Of a stretch of 64,000 nt of DNA, positions 51,095 to 59,798 are shown in pieces. Each line of letters opens with the position of its first letter. The first letter of the stretch is position 1. A program made the position numbers and the translations under genes. The notes beneath the pieces are model-generated. The model made no database searches. It had not been told where the DNA came from and saw only the letters and a program-made list of their open reading frames with translations. This stretch comes from JAIRMO01 sp046533115 (GTDB taxonomy: Bacteria; Spirochaetota; Spirochaetia; Treponematales; Breznakiellaceae). Where the stretch lies: contig NZ_JAJQRC010000003.1 of NCBI RefSeq assembly GCF_046533115.1, positions 1 through 64,000 on the forward strand, in the 5' to 3' direction.

Positions 51095-52126
51095 ATGAAG
51101 ATCAGCAAGAAAAATTTTGGTCTTTTTTCTTCAGGAAAAAAAGTAGCCCTTTACACCCTTAAGGCGGGGGATTTATCCCTATCCTTATCAAGTTTTGGGG
51201 CAACCCTGGTTTCGCTCCAGGTGCCTTCCCGAAAAAATCAAACCCAGGATATACTTTTGGGGTATTCCACCCTGGATGGATATGTCTACAATAAACCCTA
51301 TATAGGCGCTACCATCGGACGCTTCGGTAACCGTATCGGCGGCGGTAAATTTACCCTGAATAATTCGACCTACGAATTATTCAGGAACGATGGGGATAAT
51401 ACCCTCCATGGCGGACGCCGGGGTTTCGACAAACACCTCTGGAAATCCGCCGCCTATGAAGAGAAGGACGGTATTTTTGTCCGTTTTGAGCTTACCAGTC
51501 CCGACGGGGACGAAGGGTTCCCGGGCAATCTTAAGGCGGTGGTAAGTTACGGATTGACCAAATCCAATGAACTCATCGCCGACTATACGGCCCAGGTCGA
51601 CGCCCCCTGTCCGGTAAACCTTACCAACCACGCCTATTTTAACCTGGCCGGGGAGGGCAACGGAAACATCCTCTCCCATGAGGTACGGCTCTATGCCTCC
51701 GCCTATGTGGAGGTGGGTCCCCAGCTTATCCCCACCGGGACCCTGACGCCGGTGGCCCGGGGGCCCTTTGATTTTAACAGCCCGAAACCCATAGGCCGGG
51801 ATATCGAAGCCGCCGGGGGCGGGTATGATCATTGTTTTGTGGTGGATGGGGAACCGGGGCAGCTGCGGCCCTGTGCCGAGGTTTTTGAGCCTGTTTCCGG
51901 CAGGACCCTGCGGGTTTTGACCACCCAGCCGGGGGTCCAGTTTTATACGGGGAATTTTCTCGAGGGGGTCCGGGGGAAGGCCGGTTCGGTTTATGATAAA
52001 TACGCCGGTTTTTGCCTGGAAACCCAACATTTCCCCGACGGGCCGAATCAGCGGGGATTCCCCCCCGGTATATTCGGGCCGAACCGGGAATACCATGAAC
52101 GGGCTCTTTTTGCCTTTGGCTGGTAA
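51095..52126 (+). CDS. galM: Aldose 1-epimerase (mutarotase)
   Basis: GalM interconverts alpha and beta forms of sugars such as galactose and glucose. I chose the ATG at 51095 with CAGGGG before it. An earlier in-frame ATG would add nine residues unlike the family. The 343-residue protein has GATIGRFGNRIGGGKFTLN, NDGDNTLHGGRRGFDKHLW (catalytic His region), NLTNHAYFNLAGEG (the catalytic His) and the glutamate in FCLETQHFPDGPNQ. There is no signal peptide, so it is cytoplasmic. Confidence 0.93.
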   Translation: MKISKKNFGLFSSGKKVALYTLKAGDLSLSLSSFGATLVSLQVPSRKNQTQDILLGYSTLDGYVYNKPYIGATIGRFGNRIGGGKFTLNNSTYELFRNDGDNTLHGGRRGFDKHLWKSAAYEEKDGIFVRFELTSPDGDEGFPGNLKAVVSYGLTKSNELIADYTAQVDAPCPVNLTNHAYFNLAGEGNGNILSHEVRLYASAYVEVGPQLIPTGTLTPVARGPFDFNSPKPIGRDIEAAGGGYDHCFVVDGEPGQLRPCAEVFEPVSGRTLRVLTTQPGVQFYTGNFLEGVRGKAGSVYDKYAGFCLETQHFPDGPNQRGFPPGIFGPNREYHERALFAFGW

Positions 52127-52179
52127 ACCCCGGCGGCGCGAAAAAAAAGCCCCGGGGTTTCAAAAGTAAAAAAAACAAC

Positions 52180-52208
52180 TTGAATAATAGGGAATTAGAA
52201 ATTATACT
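52180..52208 (+). promoter_or_regulatory. Promoter of the V-ATPase operon
   Basis: TTGAAT (52180-52185), exactly 17 bases, and TATACT (52203-52208) make a strong promoter 40 bases before the first gene. AAACCCCGG and CCGGGGTTT around 52123-52160 can pair and may mark the end of galM. Confidence 0.7.
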
Positions 52209-52247
52209 TGAGGTGAGGTAACCGCTTTTGTATTAGGGGGACGTAGT

Positions 52248-52610
52248 ATGCCTGGACGGAAAAAACTTTTTCTCACCATGTTTCAGGCAGAAATGGAAGA
52301 CAGCTATGGGGATGTGTTATACCTTTCCGGGGTCAATGAAAGCAGATTCAAAAACGGCGAGATAACCAATTATGTATACAATGCCAATAAAGCGTTTTTG
52401 GAGCATGAGGCTTCGGGGCTTAAAGAACTCATCGCTTATATCGGCACGATACATGCCGAAGATTATAAGGATATAGAGAAACTGGTCGCGGCGGTGGATG
52501 AATTATTAAAAGCAAGGGTAAAGGAACAGGATGATCCCCAGGCGGTTTATGGGATTATTTCGCGGAAGATTAAAAAGGTACTGAAGTATATCATGGAATA
52601 TGCTGAATAG
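52248..52610 (+). CDS. Unknown protein heading the V-ATPase operon
   Basis: The 120-residue soluble protein is mainly helical (KAFLEHEASGLKELIAYIGT, then IEKLVAAVDELLKARVKEQD) and acidic, with a basic end. I do not recognise a family. It is the first gene after the V-ATPase promoter and lies 69 bases before atpE, as in T. pallidum to the best of my memory. A regulatory or assembly role for the ATPase is possible; nothing in the sequence proves it. Confidence 0.7.
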   Translation: MPGRKKLFLTMFQAEMEDSYGDVLYLSGVNESRFKNGEITNYVYNANKAFLEHEASGLKELIAYIGTIHAEDYKDIEKLVAAVDELLKARVKEQDDPQAVYGIISRKIKKVLKYIMEYAE

Positions 52611-52679
52611 AGTTTTTTGAGCCCTTAATAATCGGGTAGACCCGGGAAGGGCAATATTTTCGTGCGTAAAGAGGAGATT

Positions 52680-53294
52680 ATGGATATCCAACTACAGGAA
52701 CTTATTGATAAAATAAAAAAGGATGGGATCGAATCCGCCTCGGAAGAGGCCTTACGGCTTAAAACCCAGGCCGAGGGGGAGGCAAAACATATTGTTGAGG
52801 CCGCCCGGCGGGAGGCGGCTGAGATTATCGCCAGAGGAAAAGCCGACGCGGAACGGGCGGAAAAAGCCGGGGCAGCGGCCCTGGAGCAGGCTTCCCGTAA
52901 TTTGGTCCTGGTCTTTAAGAAGGAAATCGAAACCCTCTTGGATAAAATTATCGCTTTAAAAACCGAAGCCCTCTATAACGATGAGGTTCTCAAAGCGGTA
53001 CTCCCCGAACTCATCAAAAACTGGGCTTCCAAGGGAAGCGATTCCCTGAACGTGTTAGTATCCGAGAAGGACCGTAACGCCCTGGAGGGTTATTTTAACG
53101 GTAAACTGGCGTCGGAATTAAACAAGGGCGTGGAACTAAAGACAGACCGTAACCTGAGCGCCGGGTTCCGGATTGCCGAAAAGGACGGATCGGCCTACTA
53201 TGATTTTTCCGCGGAATCGGTGGCGGAGTTACTGTCGGCCTATCTCAATCCCCGGCTGGTGGAGATCCTGAAAAGCGCGGTAAAGGACAACTAA
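52680..53294 (+). CDS. atpE: V-type ATP synthase subunit E
   Basis: Subunit E forms part of the peripheral stalk that holds the catalytic head. The 204-residue protein has the long N-terminal helix rich in Ala, Glu, Lys and Arg (EALRLKTQAEGEAKHIVEAA onward to about 90) and a small C-terminal globular part, the usual form. I chose ATG 52680 behind GAGGAG. A GTG at 52662 is an alternative that adds six residues. It is followed after 3 bases by the DUF2764 gene. Confidence 0.92.
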   Translation: MDIQLQELIDKIKKDGIESASEEALRLKTQAEGEAKHIVEAARREAAEIIARGKADAERAEKAGAAALEQASRNLVLVFKKEIETLLDKIIALKTEALYNDEVLKAVLPELIKNWASKGSDSLNVLVSEKDRNALEGYFNGKLASELNKGVELKTDRNLSAGFRIAEKDGSAYYDFSAESVAELLSAYLNPRLVEILKSAVKDN

Positions 53295-53297
53295 GCG

Positions 53298-53918
53298 GTG
53301 GGTTCCTATTATTTTCTTATCGCCCAACTTCCTTATCTTATTTACGGGCAGCCGGCGCCTATGTCGTCGGAAGCCTTTAAATCCCTTTGTGATTACCAGC
53401 TGGACCCCGCCGACCGGGCCTTAATGGACTATTGTACCCTGGAGGGGGGGGATATCCATAGGGAAGGCGTTCCGTCCTATGGGGAAGACCCGGAGCCGAC
53501 CCCTTCGGCTTTTATTAACGGATGGCGTTCCTGGGAGCGGGCCCTCAGGCTGCACCTTGCCCGGCTTCGCTTTCAACGGCTTAAACCGGAAGGGGGAATA
53601 GCGCCGGCAGCCCCCCCCGAAGGTATGGCCCAGGCCGCGTTGGTGGCCAAGACGGCCCTAGCCATTGAATCCCCCCTGGACGCGGAACTTTTCCTGGATA
53701 AAAGCCGCTGGGATATCATAGAAACCCTCCAGGGAATTGATTATTTTACGCGGGATACGATATTTGGATATTTACTCAAACTGCTCCTCGTGGAACGGAG
53801 GTCTTTTTTCAAGGCCGAAGAGGGATTTGCGGAATACAAGGGCTTATACGCTTCCATCATGGAAGCTGCCGGCGGACTCCAGTCCGTAACCAGTATTGAA
53901 TCGGGAGAACCGAAATGA
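53298..53918 (+). CDS. DUF2764-type protein of the V-ATPase operon
   Basis: The 206-residue protein starts at GTG (VGSYYFLIAQLPYLIYGQPA) and is largely helical with many aromatic and Leu residues. The opening YYFLIAQLP and the later ESPLDAELFLDKSRWDIIET segment fit the DUF2764 group found in V-ATPase operons of spirochaetes and Bacteroidetes. The operon lacks a recognisable subunit C, and this gene stands at its usual place between E and A, so it may fill that role. It overlaps atpA by 4 bases. Confidence 0.75.
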   Translation: MGSYYFLIAQLPYLIYGQPAPMSSEAFKSLCDYQLDPADRALMDYCTLEGGDIHREGVPSYGEDPEPTPSAFINGWRSWERALRLHLARLRFQRLKPEGGIAPAAPPEGMAQAALVAKTALAIESPLDAELFLDKSRWDIIETLQGIDYFTRDTIFGYLLKLLLVERRSFFKAEEGFAEYKGLYASIMEAAGGLQSVTSIESGEPK

Positions 53919-55675
53919 CCGGAACAAAAGGAAAAGTGGTGGCCGTTAACGGCAATATGGTGAGCGTCCGTTTTGATGGCGCCGTTTCCATGAACGAAGT
54001 CGGCTATGTTAACGTAGGCGGCAAGTCTTTAAAAAGCGAGGTCATCCGTATCCGGGGTGATATCTCTCAACTGCAGGTCTTCGAGATTACCAAGGGTATC
54101 TCCGTGGGAGATCCGGTGGAATATTCCGGGGATATGCTGGCGGTAGAAGTGGGACCGGGCCTTTTGGGCCAGGTCTTTGACGGCCTGCAGAACCCCCTTC
54201 CTAAATTGGCGGAAGAGGCGGGATATTTCCTGGAACGGGGGGTATATTTGGATCCCCTCCCCACGGATAAACAATGGGATTTTACCCCGGCGGTTAAAGC
54301 CGGGGACCGGGTGGAACGGGCGGATACCCTGGGAACGGTGCCGGAAGGGGCCTTTACCCACCGGATCATGGTTCCCTTCAACCTTTACGGGTCCTATACG
54401 GTGGCTTCGATAAAAGCAGCCGGTTCCTACACGATCCGGGAAACCATCGCCGAATTAAAGGACGAAAAAGGCAACCCGGTCCCGGTAACCATGAGTTTCC
54501 GCTGGCCCGTCAAGCGGCCGGTGGATTGTTTTGAGGAACGGCTTAAGCCGGAGGACCCCATGGTTACCCGGGTCAGGCTTATCGATACCTTTTTCCCCGT
54601 GGCCCGGGGGGGCACCTACTGTATCCCCGGACCCTTTGGGGCGGGTAAAACCGTGCTCCAGCAGATCACCAGCCGTCACGCCGATGTGGATATTGTGATC
54701 CTCGCCGCCTGCGGGGAACGGGCCGGGGAAGTGGTGGAAACCCTCAAGGAATTCCCCGAATTATTGGATCCCCGGACCGGCCGCTCCCTGATGGAACGGA
54801 CCGTGATCATCTGCAATACCTCCTCCATGCCGGTGGCGGCCCGGGAAGCCTCGGTGTATACCGCGGTTACCCTGGCGGAGTATTACCGGCAGATGGGACT
54901 CAACGTCCTCCTCCTGGCGGACTCCACCAGCCGTTGGGCCCAGGCCATGCGGGAAATGTCGGGCCGCCTGGAGGAGATCCCCGGGGAAGAGGCTTTCCCC
55001 GCATATCTGGAATCCACCATCGCCAGTTTTTATGAACGGGCCGGTTTGGTCCGCCTCCGGGACGGTTCCATAGGGTCGGTTACCATCGGCGGTACGGTCA
55101 GTCCCGCGGGGGGGAACTTTGAGGAACCCGTAACCCAGGCGACCCTCAAAGTCGTCGGTGCCTTTCACGGGCTTTCCCGGGAGCGTTCCGATGCCCGCAA
55201 GTACCCCGCCATCCATCCCCTGGATTCCTGGTCCAAGTACAAGGGGATTATCCACGAGGACAAGGTGGGGTATGCCCACGGCTTTATGGCCCGGGGCAGC
55301 GAAGTGGAACAGATGATGAAGGTCGTGGGGGAAGAGGGAACCAGCCTGGACGACTATGTGATCTACCTCAAGGGGGATTTCCTGGATTCGGTATATTTCC
55401 AGCAAAACTCCTTTGACGCGGTGGACTCCGCGGTGAGTCCCGAGCGGCAAAAGCATATCTTCGCTATTATCCTCAATATTTTGGCGTCGAGGTTTTCCTT
55501 TAGCGATAAAAACGAAGCCCGCAGCTGGTTTAACCGGCTTCGGCAGCGTTTTCTGGATTATAACGGTTCCGAATGGAAAAGCGAGCGCTTCTTTACCCTG
55601 CAAAAAGAAATTGAGGCCGCGGTAAATGAACGTTCCCAGGGCTTGGAAAAGGCGGTTGAAAAAATTCTGGCGTAA
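53915..55675 (+). CDS. atpA: V-type ATP synthase catalytic subunit A
   Basis: Subunit A carries the catalytic nucleotide sites. The 586-residue protein has the N-terminal beta barrel, the extra bulge domain typical of A subunits (about 110-190), and Walker A GPFGAGKT at 239-246. It also has the LLADSTSRWAQAMREMSGRL block and a helical C-terminal domain. All catalytic landmarks are present. It is translationally coupled to the gene before it. Unlike the other operon members it is separated from the next gene by 173 bases, which hold a repeat element. Confidence 0.97.
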   Translation: MTGTKGKVVAVNGNMVSVRFDGAVSMNEVGYVNVGGKSLKSEVIRIRGDISQLQVFEITKGISVGDPVEYSGDMLAVEVGPGLLGQVFDGLQNPLPKLAEEAGYFLERGVYLDPLPTDKQWDFTPAVKAGDRVERADTLGTVPEGAFTHRIMVPFNLYGSYTVASIKAAGSYTIRETIAELKDEKGNPVPVTMSFRWPVKRPVDCFEERLKPEDPMVTRVRLIDTFFPVARGGTYCIPGPFGAGKTVLQQITSRHADVDIVILAACGERAGEVVETLKEFPELLDPRTGRSLMERTVIICNTSSMPVAAREASVYTAVTLAEYYRQMGLNVLLLADSTSRWAQAMREMSGRLEEIPGEEAFPAYLESTIASFYERAGLVRLRDGSIGSVTIGGTVSPAGGNFEEPVTQATLKVVGAFHGLSRERSDARKYPAIHPLDSWSKYKGIIHEDKVGYAHGFMARGSEVEQMMKVVGEEGTSLDDYVIYLKGDFLDSVYFQQNSFDAVDSAVSPERQKHIFAIILNILASRFSFSDKNEARSWFNRLRQRFLDYNGSEWKSERFFTLQKEIEAAVNERSQGLEKAVEKILA

Positions 55676-55703
55676 AAGCGCTGATACGGAGAGACAGGGG
55701 AGG

Positions 55704-55831
55704 CGGTTTCACAATTCATTTTTTGGAAACCGTCCGGGGGAGAAGGGGCGTAAAGTCTGGTTTTCCCTTTTAAATCTAAGGGGGCTGGTTCAAAATCATG
55801 GTCCGGGGGACAACAGGATTTTGAAACAGCC
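55704..55831 (+). repeat. Three-hairpin repeat element, copy 5, within the V-ATPase operon
   Basis: Module 1 is CGGTTTC (55704-55710) with GAAACCG (55726-55732). Module 2 is weak (GGGAGAA to TTTTCCC). The linker TTAAATCTAAGG starts at 55770. Module 3 pairs GGCTGGTTCAAAATC (55783-55797) with GATTTTGAAACAGCC (55817-55831), 14 of 15 positions. It lies between atpA and atpB and must be part of the operon mRNA unless atpB has its own promoter. Confidence 0.75.
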
Positions 55832-55848
55832 TTCAGGTAGGGCAGAAG

Positions 55849-57147
55849 ATGAAAAAGGTATATAGCAAGATAGAATCTATCACGGGGAGCGTTATTACGG
55901 TCCGGGCCGAAGATATCCGTTATGGGGATTTGGCGGAGGTAGATACCGTGTTCGGAACTTCCCTGGCGGAGGTGAACCGGCTTGAAAACGATCTGGTTTC
56001 CCTCCAGGTATTTGCCGGGGGCCGGGGTATTTCTACCGGGGATACGGTCCGGTTCCTGGGGCATCCCATGGAGGTGTCCTTTTCGGAGAACCTCATGGGC
56101 CGGGTTTTTTCCGGTTCCGGCAGTCCCCGGGACAAGGGGCCTACCCTCCAGGAAAACCTCATCCCCATTGGGGGCCCGTCGGTTAACCCCTCCCAGCGGA
56201 TCATTCCCCGCCGGATGATCCGGACGGGGATCCCCATGATCGACCTTTTTAATACCCTGGTGGTTTCCCAGAAACTGCCGATTTTCTCCGTTTCCGGGGA
56301 ACCCTATAACGATCTTTTGGCCCGGATCGCCATGCAGGCCGAGGTAGACGTGATCGTCCTGGGGGGCATGGGGCTTAAATATGACGATTACCTCTTTTTT
56401 AAGGATACCCTGGAAGAGGGGGGCGCCCTCTCCCGGACGGTGATGTTTATCCATACCGCGTCGGACCCCATCGTGGAATGTCTCATGATCCCCGATATGT
56501 CCCTGGCGGTGGCGGAGCAGTTCGCCCTCCAGGGCAAGGACGTGCTGGTTCTCCTCACGGATATGACCAACTTTGCCGATGCCATGAAGGAGATATCGAT
56601 CATCCAGGAGCAGGTTCCCTCCAACCGGGGCTACCCCGGGGACCTTTACAGCCAGCTTGCCAGCCGCTACGAAAAGGCCGTGGACTTCGATACCGCCGGG
56701 TCCATCACGATCCTGGGGGTTACCACCATGCCCGGGGATGACGTGACCCACCCGGTGCCGGATAACACGGGGTACATCACCGAGGGGCAATATTACCTTA
56801 AAAACGGCCGGATCGAGCCCTTCGGTTCCCTTTCTCGGCTTAAACAGCAGGTCAACGGGAAAACCAGGGCGGATCACCGGGCCCTTATGGACGGGATGAT
56901 CAAACTCTATTCGGCCTATAAGGATACCCTGGAAAAGCGGGCCATGGGTTTTATCATGTCCGCCTGGGATACCAAACTCCTCAAATACGGAGAGCAATTT
57001 GAACGGCAAATGATGGACCTTTCGGTCAATATACCCCTGGAACGGGCGCTGGATTTAGGCTGGGAGATCCTCTCGGATTGTTTCAGTCCTGAGGAAACGG
57101 GACTGCGGACGGAACTGATCGATAAGTTCTGGCCGAAGGAAAGTTAG
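55849..57147 (+). CDS. atpB: V-type ATP synthase subunit B
   Basis: Subunit B is the non-catalytic partner of A in the head. The 432-residue protein has PSQRIIPRRMIRTGIPMIDL. Where catalytic subunits have a Walker A motif it has PIFSVSGEPYNDLLARIAMQ, the expected B-type replacement. VVLTDMTNFADAMKEIS-type VLLTDMTNFADAMKEISIIQ and RGYPGDLYSQLASRYEKA follow. The ATG lies 17 bases after repeat copy 5 with a weak GGCAG site. It is 82 bases before atpD. Confidence 0.97.
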   Translation: MKKVYSKIESITGSVITVRAEDIRYGDLAEVDTVFGTSLAEVNRLENDLVSLQVFAGGRGISTGDTVRFLGHPMEVSFSENLMGRVFSGSGSPRDKGPTLQENLIPIGGPSVNPSQRIIPRRMIRTGIPMIDLFNTLVVSQKLPIFSVSGEPYNDLLARIAMQAEVDVIVLGGMGLKYDDYLFFKDTLEEGGALSRTVMFIHTASDPIVECLMIPDMSLAVAEQFALQGKDVLVLLTDMTNFADAMKEISIIQEQVPSNRGYPGDLYSQLASRYEKAVDFDTAGSITILGVTTMPGDDVTHPVPDNTGYITEGQYYLKNGRIEPFGSLSRLKQQVNGKTRADHRALMDGMIKLYSAYKDTLEKRAMGFIMSAWDTKLLKYGEQFERQMMDLSVNIPLERALDLGWEILSDCFSPEETGLRTELIDKFWPKES

Positions 57148-57228
57148 GGGGGAACGTGAGGAGTTTTAAGATAATTTCCCGTACACTCCTCATGTGCAGA
57201 TCCTTACTTTTCATTAATTAGAGGGATT

Positions 57229-57831
57229 ATGGCGAAGATCAAGCTGACCAAAAATGAGCTGAAAAAGCAGAAGGACGCTTTGAAGATGTATCAGCGTTAC
57301 CTTCCGACCTTGATGCTCAAAAAACAACAACTCCAGGCGGAGATCAGGATTACCGAGGTTCGGATCAAAGAATTGCTCCAGGAAAAAGAGCGGATCGATG
57401 GTTCCTTTAAATCCTGGATAGGGGTTTTCGGTGAAAAGGGATTTTTTACCCCCCGGACCTTGCGGATAACCAGCGTGAAAACTTCCACCGGCAACATCGC
57501 GGGGGTTTCCATTCCCCTCTTTCAGGGGGCAGAGTTTTCCACGGAGCCCTATGACCTTGCCCGGACCCCCCTCTGGCTTGATACGGCGGTGGAAAAAATG
57601 AAGCAGGTACTGCTCCTGGATTTGGAGGCCATGACCCTGGAGGAACAGCGGAAGCGGCTGGATCATGAACTGCGGGTAACCACCCAGCGGGTTAACCTCT
57701 TTGAGAAAATTAAGATCCCCGAAACCAGGGGGAATATCAAAAAGATCCAGGTTTATTTAGGGGATCAGCAGACTTCCGCGGTGGTCCGCGGAAAGATAGC
57801 CAAGCGTGGCATGGAGAGGGCGGCCCAATGA
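57229..57831 (+). CDS. atpD: V-type ATP synthase subunit D
   Basis: Subunit D is the central rotor shaft inside the A/B ring. The 200-residue protein is two long helices with a small middle part: IKLTKNELKKQKDALKMYQR and LPTLMLKKQQLQAEIRITEV at the start, then EEQRKRLDHELRVTTQRVNL and FEKIKIPETRGNIKKIQVYL at the end. These are diagnostic for the family. Its end overlaps the atpI start by 4 bases. Confidence 0.96.
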   Translation: MAKIKLTKNELKKQKDALKMYQRYLPTLMLKKQQLQAEIRITEVRIKELLQEKERIDGSFKSWIGVFGEKGFFTPRTLRITSVKTSTGNIAGVSIPLFQGAEFSTEPYDLARTPLWLDTAVEKMKQVLLLDLEAMTLEEQRKRLDHELRVTTQRVNLFEKIKIPETRGNIKKIQVYLGDQQTSAVVRGKIAKRGMERAAQ

Positions 57832-59741
57832 TCGTACCGATGAAGAAAGTATCCCTGGTGGTGATGGAAAAAAACCGGGAAGTTTCCCTGGAAAAACTCC
57901 GGGAAGCGGGGGTACTCCATTTAGAAAAACGGAATGTCCGCTCCGATGAATTAACCAAGCTTCTGGATCGGAAGGCCAAGACGGAAACCGCCCTGGGGGT
58001 TTTACGGTCCTATCCATTGGAGAACGGGGCCGCCGGGAAAATCCCCCTGGACGGGGGGGAGCAGGACGTTTTTTCTTCCGATACCCTCAACGGAGAAACC
58101 CCGCCGGATTTAGTCGCCCGGATATTGGAACTGGGGGATGAAAAAAAGGCCCTCCAGGAACAACTCCTGGTAAACACCAAGGAGCGGAGCCGTATCGAAA
58201 AATGGGGAAATTTTGATCCCCGCTCCTTTGCGGAATTTGCCGAAAAGGGCATTGTCCTGATTCCCTATGAACTTTCCCGTAAGGCCTATGAATCCCTTCC
58301 CGAGGGGATCATCGTGCTGGGTCAGGATAAGACGACGGTGCGGGTTTTGTCCGTGGGGAAGGAGATCCCCGGGGAAAGTCCCTGGGTTTTGCCGGAACAT
58401 TCCCTGGCCGAGATCGATGCCCTGCTGGCGGATATTCGGGATAAGCTGGCGGATATTGAAAACCGATTACAGGCCCTGGCCTGCCGGCAGGCTTCCCTTG
58501 AAGGGGAGCAGAAAATCCTCCTGGAGCGGATAGAATTTGAAACCGCCCGGGCGGGGATGGAAACCGCGGATAACGTGCCGGCGGAATTTACCGTTTCCTG
58601 GCTTACCGGGTTTGTACCCCAGGACGAGTTGGGGGTTTTGAAACGGGCCGCCGCGGAAAACGGCTGGGCCCTGCTGGCGGATGATCCCGGGGAGGACGAT
58701 AACGTCCCGACCAAGCTGAAAAACAACCCCCTGGCGAGTCTGATCCGGCCGTTGACCGACTTTCTGGAAGTGGTACCGGGCTATAACGAGATCGACATCT
58801 CAGGGTTCTTTCTTTTCTTCTTTGTTATTTTTTTCGGCATGATCTTCGGTGACGCGGGCTATGGCGCCTTGATCATCCTTGCCTCGGTGATCGGCATCCT
58901 CAAATCCGCCAAGAAGCCCCCCATTTTAAAGCTCCTGTTGCTGCTGGGGCTTTCCAATTTTACCTGGGGCCTGCTCACCTGTTCCTGGTTTGGTGTCAAG
59001 GCCGCCCTGCTTCCCGATGTGTTGAAGAATATATCCCTGCCCCTTATTTCAAATGCCACGGCGGACAGATCCGCCATGGACCAGGCCATTGTCCGGCAGA
59101 ATCTGATGATCCTCTGTTTTTCCCTGGCCCTGTTGCAGCTCTCAATCGGGCATATTCTCGCCATTGTCCATACTAAATCCCTGAAAATACTGGCCCATAT
59201 CGGCAACATTGCTATGTTGGGGGGAATGTATTTTGTCATCCTTTCGCTTATCGCCAGCAACGAAGCCCGGCAGATACCCCTGTATCCCCTGGCGATCTAT
59301 GTTTTCGCCGGCGGTTTTCTGCTGAATTTTGTCTTTGCCAGTTATGAGGGAAGCATAGGCCGCTCAATTCTGGAAAGCCTCAAAAATATCATTTCGGTAA
59401 TCCTGGGGATTGCCAATGTTTTTTCCGATATTATGTCCTATATCAGGCTTTGGGCGGTGGGTCTGGCGGGAGCGGCGATTGCCGATACGGTGGATACCAT
59501 GGCGCTTCAGATAGGCGGGATAGCCGGTCCTGTGGTGGTTCGTTTTATGGTGTTTATCCTTGCCGGGGGGCTTTTGATCTTCGGCCACGGGTTAAACCTG
59601 GTCCTCAACATGCTTTCGGTTCTGGTTCACGGGGTCAGGCTCAACACCCTGGAATTTTCCGGCCATGTGGGGCTTACTTGGGCGGGTACCGCGTACAAGC
59701 CTTTTGCAAAGCGTACTATTCGTGTTTCCACGGATAGATAA
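57828..59741 (+). CDS. atpI: V-type ATP synthase membrane subunit I (a)
   Basis: Subunit I forms the ion half-channels beside the proteolipid ring. The 637-residue protein has a cytoplasmic N-terminal half with coiled coils (1-310) and a C-terminal half with about seven to eight membrane segments. The conserved arginine that faces the ring carboxylates is R540 (DIMSYIRLWAVGLAG). FGMIFGDAGYG is another family mark. The length is typical. It is coupled to atpD, and atpK follows after 57 bases with a clear GAGGAG. Confidence 0.95.
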   Translation: MIVPMKKVSLVVMEKNREVSLEKLREAGVLHLEKRNVRSDELTKLLDRKAKTETALGVLRSYPLENGAAGKIPLDGGEQDVFSSDTLNGETPPDLVARILELGDEKKALQEQLLVNTKERSRIEKWGNFDPRSFAEFAEKGIVLIPYELSRKAYESLPEGIIVLGQDKTTVRVLSVGKEIPGESPWVLPEHSLAEIDALLADIRDKLADIENRLQALACRQASLEGEQKILLERIEFETARAGMETADNVPAEFTVSWLTGFVPQDELGVLKRAAAENGWALLADDPGEDDNVPTKLKNNPLASLIRPLTDFLEVVPGYNEIDISGFFLFFFVIFFGMIFGDAGYGALIILASVIGILKSAKKPPILKLLLLLGLSNFTWGLLTCSWFGVKAALLPDVLKNISLPLISNATADRSAMDQAIVRQNLMILCFSLALLQLSIGHILAIVHTKSLKILAHIGNIAMLGGMYFVILSLIASNEARQIPLYPLAIYVFAGGFLLNFVFASYEGSIGRSILESLKNIISVILGIANVFSDIMSYIRLWAVGLAGAAIADTVDTMALQIGGIAGPVVVRFMVFILAGGLLIFGHGLNLVLNMLSVLVHGVRLNTLEFSGHVGLTWAGTAYKPFAKRTIRVSTDR

Positions 59742-59798
59742 AATTGATAGGAGATACGCCGGTTAATCCCCGGCGACTTCAAAAATGAGGAGAACAAT

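Noticed and set aside
55558..57009. 483-codon open frame opposite atpB
   Set aside because: It is a shadow of a highly conserved ATPase subunit and its composition is that of antisense translation.
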